Below, piece after piece: positions 61,589 through 64,000 of a stretch of DNA of 64,000 bases. The notes beneath the pieces were generated by a model that saw only the letters and a program-made list of their open reading frames with translations, was not told the origin of the DNA and did not search any database. The translations under genes were made by a program, and so were the position numbers. The DNA comes from Spongiimicrobium salis. GTDB lineage: Bacteria; Bacteroidota; Bacteroidia; Flavobacteriales; Flavobacteriaceae. The stretch is taken from the NCBI RefSeq assembly GCF_043678055.1, contig NZ_JBHEQA010000001.1, positions 1,054,001 to 1,118,000 on the forward strand. The letters are read 5' to 3'. Numbering within the stretch: the stretch's first letter is position 1; each line of letters begins with the position of its first letter.

Positions 61589-61786
61589 TCAAACGCAAAT
61601 CCCTCCTAACAATACTTTCTGTCCATTGATGACTTGGGTAAAGAACCTGCAACTCCCACAACGACAATCATTGTTATCTCTACATATAGCATCCGGGCAA
61701 GCTCCGAAAAATCCTCCGGAGATTTCTCTCTGCTCTTTTTTACTCAATGAATTAGCGCCTTTGATTTTTTTAATGGTTTTAAGCAT
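61589..61786 (-). CDS. Cys-rich peptide with double-glycine leader
   Basis: A 65-residue precursor-like peptide and the clearest member of the window's leader family. MLKTIKKIKGANSLSKKEQ followed by REISGG is an archetypal double-glycine leader. The core holds six Cys: ACPDAICRDNNDCRCGSC, then GGICV at the end. A terminator follows. The plausible fate is cleavage after GG and export by a C39-peptidase ABC transporter encoded elsewhere; no enzyme that would modify it is adjacent. Unmodified disulfide-bonded and modified forms are both possible. Confidence 0.75.
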   Translation of the reverse strand: MLKTIKKIKGANSLSKKEQREISGGFFGACPDAICRDNNDCRCGSCRFFTQVINGQKVLLGGICV

Positions 61787-62000
61787 ATCAATACAATTTT
61801 TAATTTACAATGCTTTAAAGCTAAGTATATATTCTTACACCAATACCAACAAAAATGTAGTTTAACATTTTTATTATTGTAGTCAATTACTTATAATTTT
61901 ATAAAACCAAACAGAGAATCTCTACGCACAGGCTTTGGGCTTTACCAAATCTGTTCATAAATATAGCGTTCCCCACGCTTATAGATCAAAATCGATCTTT

Positions 62001-62008
62001 TATATTTG
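62001..62008 (+). promoter_or_regulatory. TATATTTG -7 promoter element
   Basis: An exact TAnnTTTG match 16 bases before the ATG at 62025. The start chosen for that gene depends on it: the longer frame beginning at 61935 would run through this element. Confidence 0.55.
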
Positions 62009-62024
62009 GATTAAATCCTATTTT

Positions 62025-62333
62025 ATGGAATATATCCAACAAAAGTTTATTAGAGACATCTTATTCGAGCTTATCTACCATGAGAAGGGGTACTTAAAAG
62101 TAGCGAACAACGGACTCCAATGGGCAGCGATACAACTGGGAACTTATTACGTCATGGACCATACAGGTCAATTAAAAACCCCTGTCAAATCCAAAGCCAG
62201 CCTTCTGAACATATTTACGGGTCTGATCAATATCTTTCAAAGATTTGAGCACAACGGGGTACACTACTACTATGATAATGGGAAGTGGAAGAAAAGTCAT
62301 TTAGCGCCTCAATTCAAGTGGCCCGTGGAGTAA
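62025..62333 (+). CDS. Hypothetical small protein
   Basis: A 102-residue protein. The start at ATG 62025 (MEYIQQKFIRDILFELIYHE) follows a TAnnTTTG promoter element; the frame is open 30 codons upstream without support. Distinct features are few: an N-terminal helix, GLQWAAIQLGTYYVMDHTGQ in the middle, and HYYYDNGKWKKSHLAPQFKW at the end, rich in aromatic residues. No family recognised, no signal peptide. It stands between the Cys-rich peptide gene and an esterase-type lipoprotein gene. Confidence 0.6.
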   Translation: MEYIQQKFIRDILFELIYHEKGYLKVANNGLQWAAIQLGTYYVMDHTGQLKTPVKSKASLLNIFTGLINIFQRFEHNGVHYYYDNGKWKKSHLAPQFKWPVE

Positions 62334-62474
62334 AAGCCATCATATATGACCTCTAAACTAAGGGCCTTATGTCATTTATAACATCGGAAAATCATACTCT
62401 AAGATGTTGGGCGTCCTCCATACCCCTACTAAACCATTTCCCCAAAGAACCGTCTAAAAAGAAAATGTTATGTT

Positions 62475-63509
62475 ATGAAGACCTCATGTATTCCTTACTT
62501 TTTAGTATTAGTCGCGTTCATTTCCTGTAGCGAAAATGAATCCACCCTATTTACGGATCCCGATGCCCAAGCCCCATTGATAACCTTACAGTTTACAACT
62601 CCACCCATAGATCTTGAGGGCGCAGATGCCCTATTTGCTTCTGATGTTTCGTATGACGTCTACGAGAAGACCACATTTGATGTTTTTTTACCCACCAGCA
62701 CTACATCCACCGGTTTGGTGATTTTTATTCATGGAGGTGGATTTACCGGAAGTGACAAAACCTTCATTTACAATGATAATTTCAAAAATGAAGTCATTTC
62801 ACTATTAAACCAGAATATTGCGGTGGCCACCATCAATTATCGACTTATAGAAACTGGGGATACCGAAGGTGTCTTAAAAAGTTTACATGATTCCAAAAGG
62901 GCTTTACAGTACATCCGATATATTCATAACGAATTAAATATCGATAAAGAAAACATTGTATTGTTCGGTAGTTCTGCGGGCGCTTCTACAGCCCTGTGGT
63001 TGGCCACCAACAATGATTTAAGGGAAGTAAATAGTACCGATTTGGTAGTACAAGAAAGTACCCGGGTAAAGGGCATTGCCTTGAACGCAACCCAATCTAG
63101 CCTGGATATTGAAACACGCTGGATCGGGGATGTTTTTGCCGAATTTGGCACGTCCATAGAAGATATCATTCAAGAATTTGGGGAGGCAAGAACCTACAAT
63201 TTCTACGGGGTCAGCTCTAGGGAGGAATATGAAAGTCCGGAAATTGAGGCTTATCGCCAACGGGTGGATATGCTGTCGATGCTATCATCAGATGATCCAG
63301 AAATCTGGGTCACCAACACTGGGGGACATAACAACGAGCCCTTAACACAAAGTAGTTTTAACCATCATCCCTTTCACGCCAGGGAAATCAAGGAATTTGC
63401 CGATGCCGTTGGGGTTCCTACCGTGGTCACCTATGGCAATCCTATTTTGTTTGACGATGCAAACAATGAAGACTATGTTTCCTTTTTGATTCGAAAAATC
63501 AATGAATAA
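62475..63509 (+). CDS. Alpha/beta hydrolase lipoprotein (HSL/esterase type)
   Basis: A 344-residue exported esterase/lipase-type enzyme. A signal with lipobox FISC (Cys 18) is followed by the HGGG oxyanion motif at 86-89 (VIFIHGGGFTGSDK) and the nucleophile elbow GSSAG at 165-169 (S167 in FGSSAGASTALWLA), which together mark the hormone-sensitive-lipase-like branch. The C-terminal region contains several His (GGHNNEPLTQSSFNHHPFHA), among them the likely catalytic His. Acyl substrate unknown; polysaccharide deacetylation is common for such lipoproteins. It stands alone at the right side of the window. Confidence 0.9.
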   Translation: MKTSCIPYFLVLVAFISCSENESTLFTDPDAQAPLITLQFTTPPIDLEGADALFASDVSYDVYEKTTFDVFLPTSTTSTGLVIFIHGGGFTGSDKTFIYNDNFKNEVISLLNQNIAVATINYRLIETGDTEGVLKSLHDSKRALQYIRYIHNELNIDKENIVLFGSSAGASTALWLATNNDLREVNSTDLVVQESTRVKGIALNATQSSLDIETRWIGDVFAEFGTSIEDIIQEFGEARTYNFYGVSSREEYESPEIEAYRQRVDMLSMLSSDDPEIWVTNTGGHNNEPLTQSSFNHHPFHAREIKEFADAVGVPTVVTYGNPILFDDANNEDYVSFLIRKINE

Positions 63510-64000
63510 AATCCGTTAAAATTGTATTCCTATGCCATTTAAATAGGATACATTACTGCCTTCCTATACTTTTCTTTTGATTTATGGAAAACCGTAATAC
63601 AGCTACAATGGGTATACTTAAATTTGGGTAGGATACAGCTTATTATACATTGAATGTATCGTTTATCGATAAATTCGGATATCTGAAAAATCATTCTGTT
63701 TATATCTAAGCTATATTCTTACATTTTTAAAAATCGATTCCATCGATACTCTTGCAGCTCCCCCGCTATTATTTTAAAACCTTTAAATGAGGTATTCGTT
63801 CGTCAAGCAACACATTGGAGTGCCATAAGTTATATACCTATTTTGTAAGCAATTTTACCGGATAAAATACCTACTAATGGGTATTGTCGCAAAGTAGTAA
63901 AATCATAATTTGATTGACCAAAGCTTATGAATAATTTAATAGTGCATTGGCCAACACTTTAGATCAATATAAAACAAATCAGATAGATGAGATTGAATTT
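63510..64000. other. Terminal intergenic region without a clear gene
   Basis: 491 bases, AT-rich, without a convincing gene, RNA or repeat. An ATG at 63987 (MRLNF…) close to the right edge may begin a gene whose body lies outside; too short to judge. Confidence 0.5.

Noticed and set aside
61447..61629. A 60-codon plus-strand frame near the 61.6 kb peptide
   Set aside because: It crosses the peptide's terminator and overlaps the peptide's coding end; no homology-like features.

Overview
The window looks like the chromosome of a marine-type Flavobacteriaceae member (Bacteroidota). The evidence is a SusC/SusD pair, T9SS-type C-terminal sorting sequence, Bacteroidota-type promoters (TTG ... TAnnTTTG), few Shine-Dalgarno sequences, frequent TTG starts, many lipoproteins and moderately AT-rich DNA. 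The genus cannot be fixed from the sequence. I see no rRNA, tRNA, CRISPR array, transposase or phage gene.

Layout. 0-15.7 kb: end of a thioredoxin-like protein, a TPR/AraC regulator, a DUF1800-DUF1501 secretion pair, then housekeeping genes (metG, tex, HDAC-like deacetylase, ferritin). 15.7-28.6 kb, all on the minus strand: a polysaccharide/oligosaccharide utilisation locus. A GntR-type regulator is followed by SusC, SusD, a giant FG-GAP/UnbV lipoprotein, a GH36-type alpha-galactosidase and a sodium:solute symporter, which suggests uptake and hydrolysis of an alpha-galactoside. 29-48.7 kb: recQ, a short ssb, acetyltransferases, a VPS10/BNR-like protein, an M28 peptidase with membrane segments, a trehalase lipoprotein and a threonine dehydrogenase-like SDR. 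48.9-49.2 kb: two tandem 37-residue paralogous membrane peptides, missed by usual size cut-offs. 49.4-51.5 kb: DUF4202, siroheme (precorrin-2 dehydrogenase), moaE and moaC in one operon.

51.7-60.1 kb is the accessory part. It holds a DUF2235 hydrolase and a run of small AT-rich genes resembling a polyimmunity array (a Tdi1/DUF1851-like protein, three unknowns and a MafI/DUF6896-like fusion). After several lipoproteins comes an orphan effector-like protein with an N-terminal DUF4157 domain (HEAWH) and a C-terminal HNH-like nuclease motif. DUF4157 is the domain typical of toxins carried by extracellular contractile injection systems, but no injection-system structural genes are present here.

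Scattered through the window are four unlinked Cys-rich small peptides (2.4, 28.8, 32.1 and 61.6 kb) that share a double-glycine-like leader. None has a transporter or modification enzyme next to it. Together they look like a dispersed precursor family served by an exporter elsewhere in the genome.
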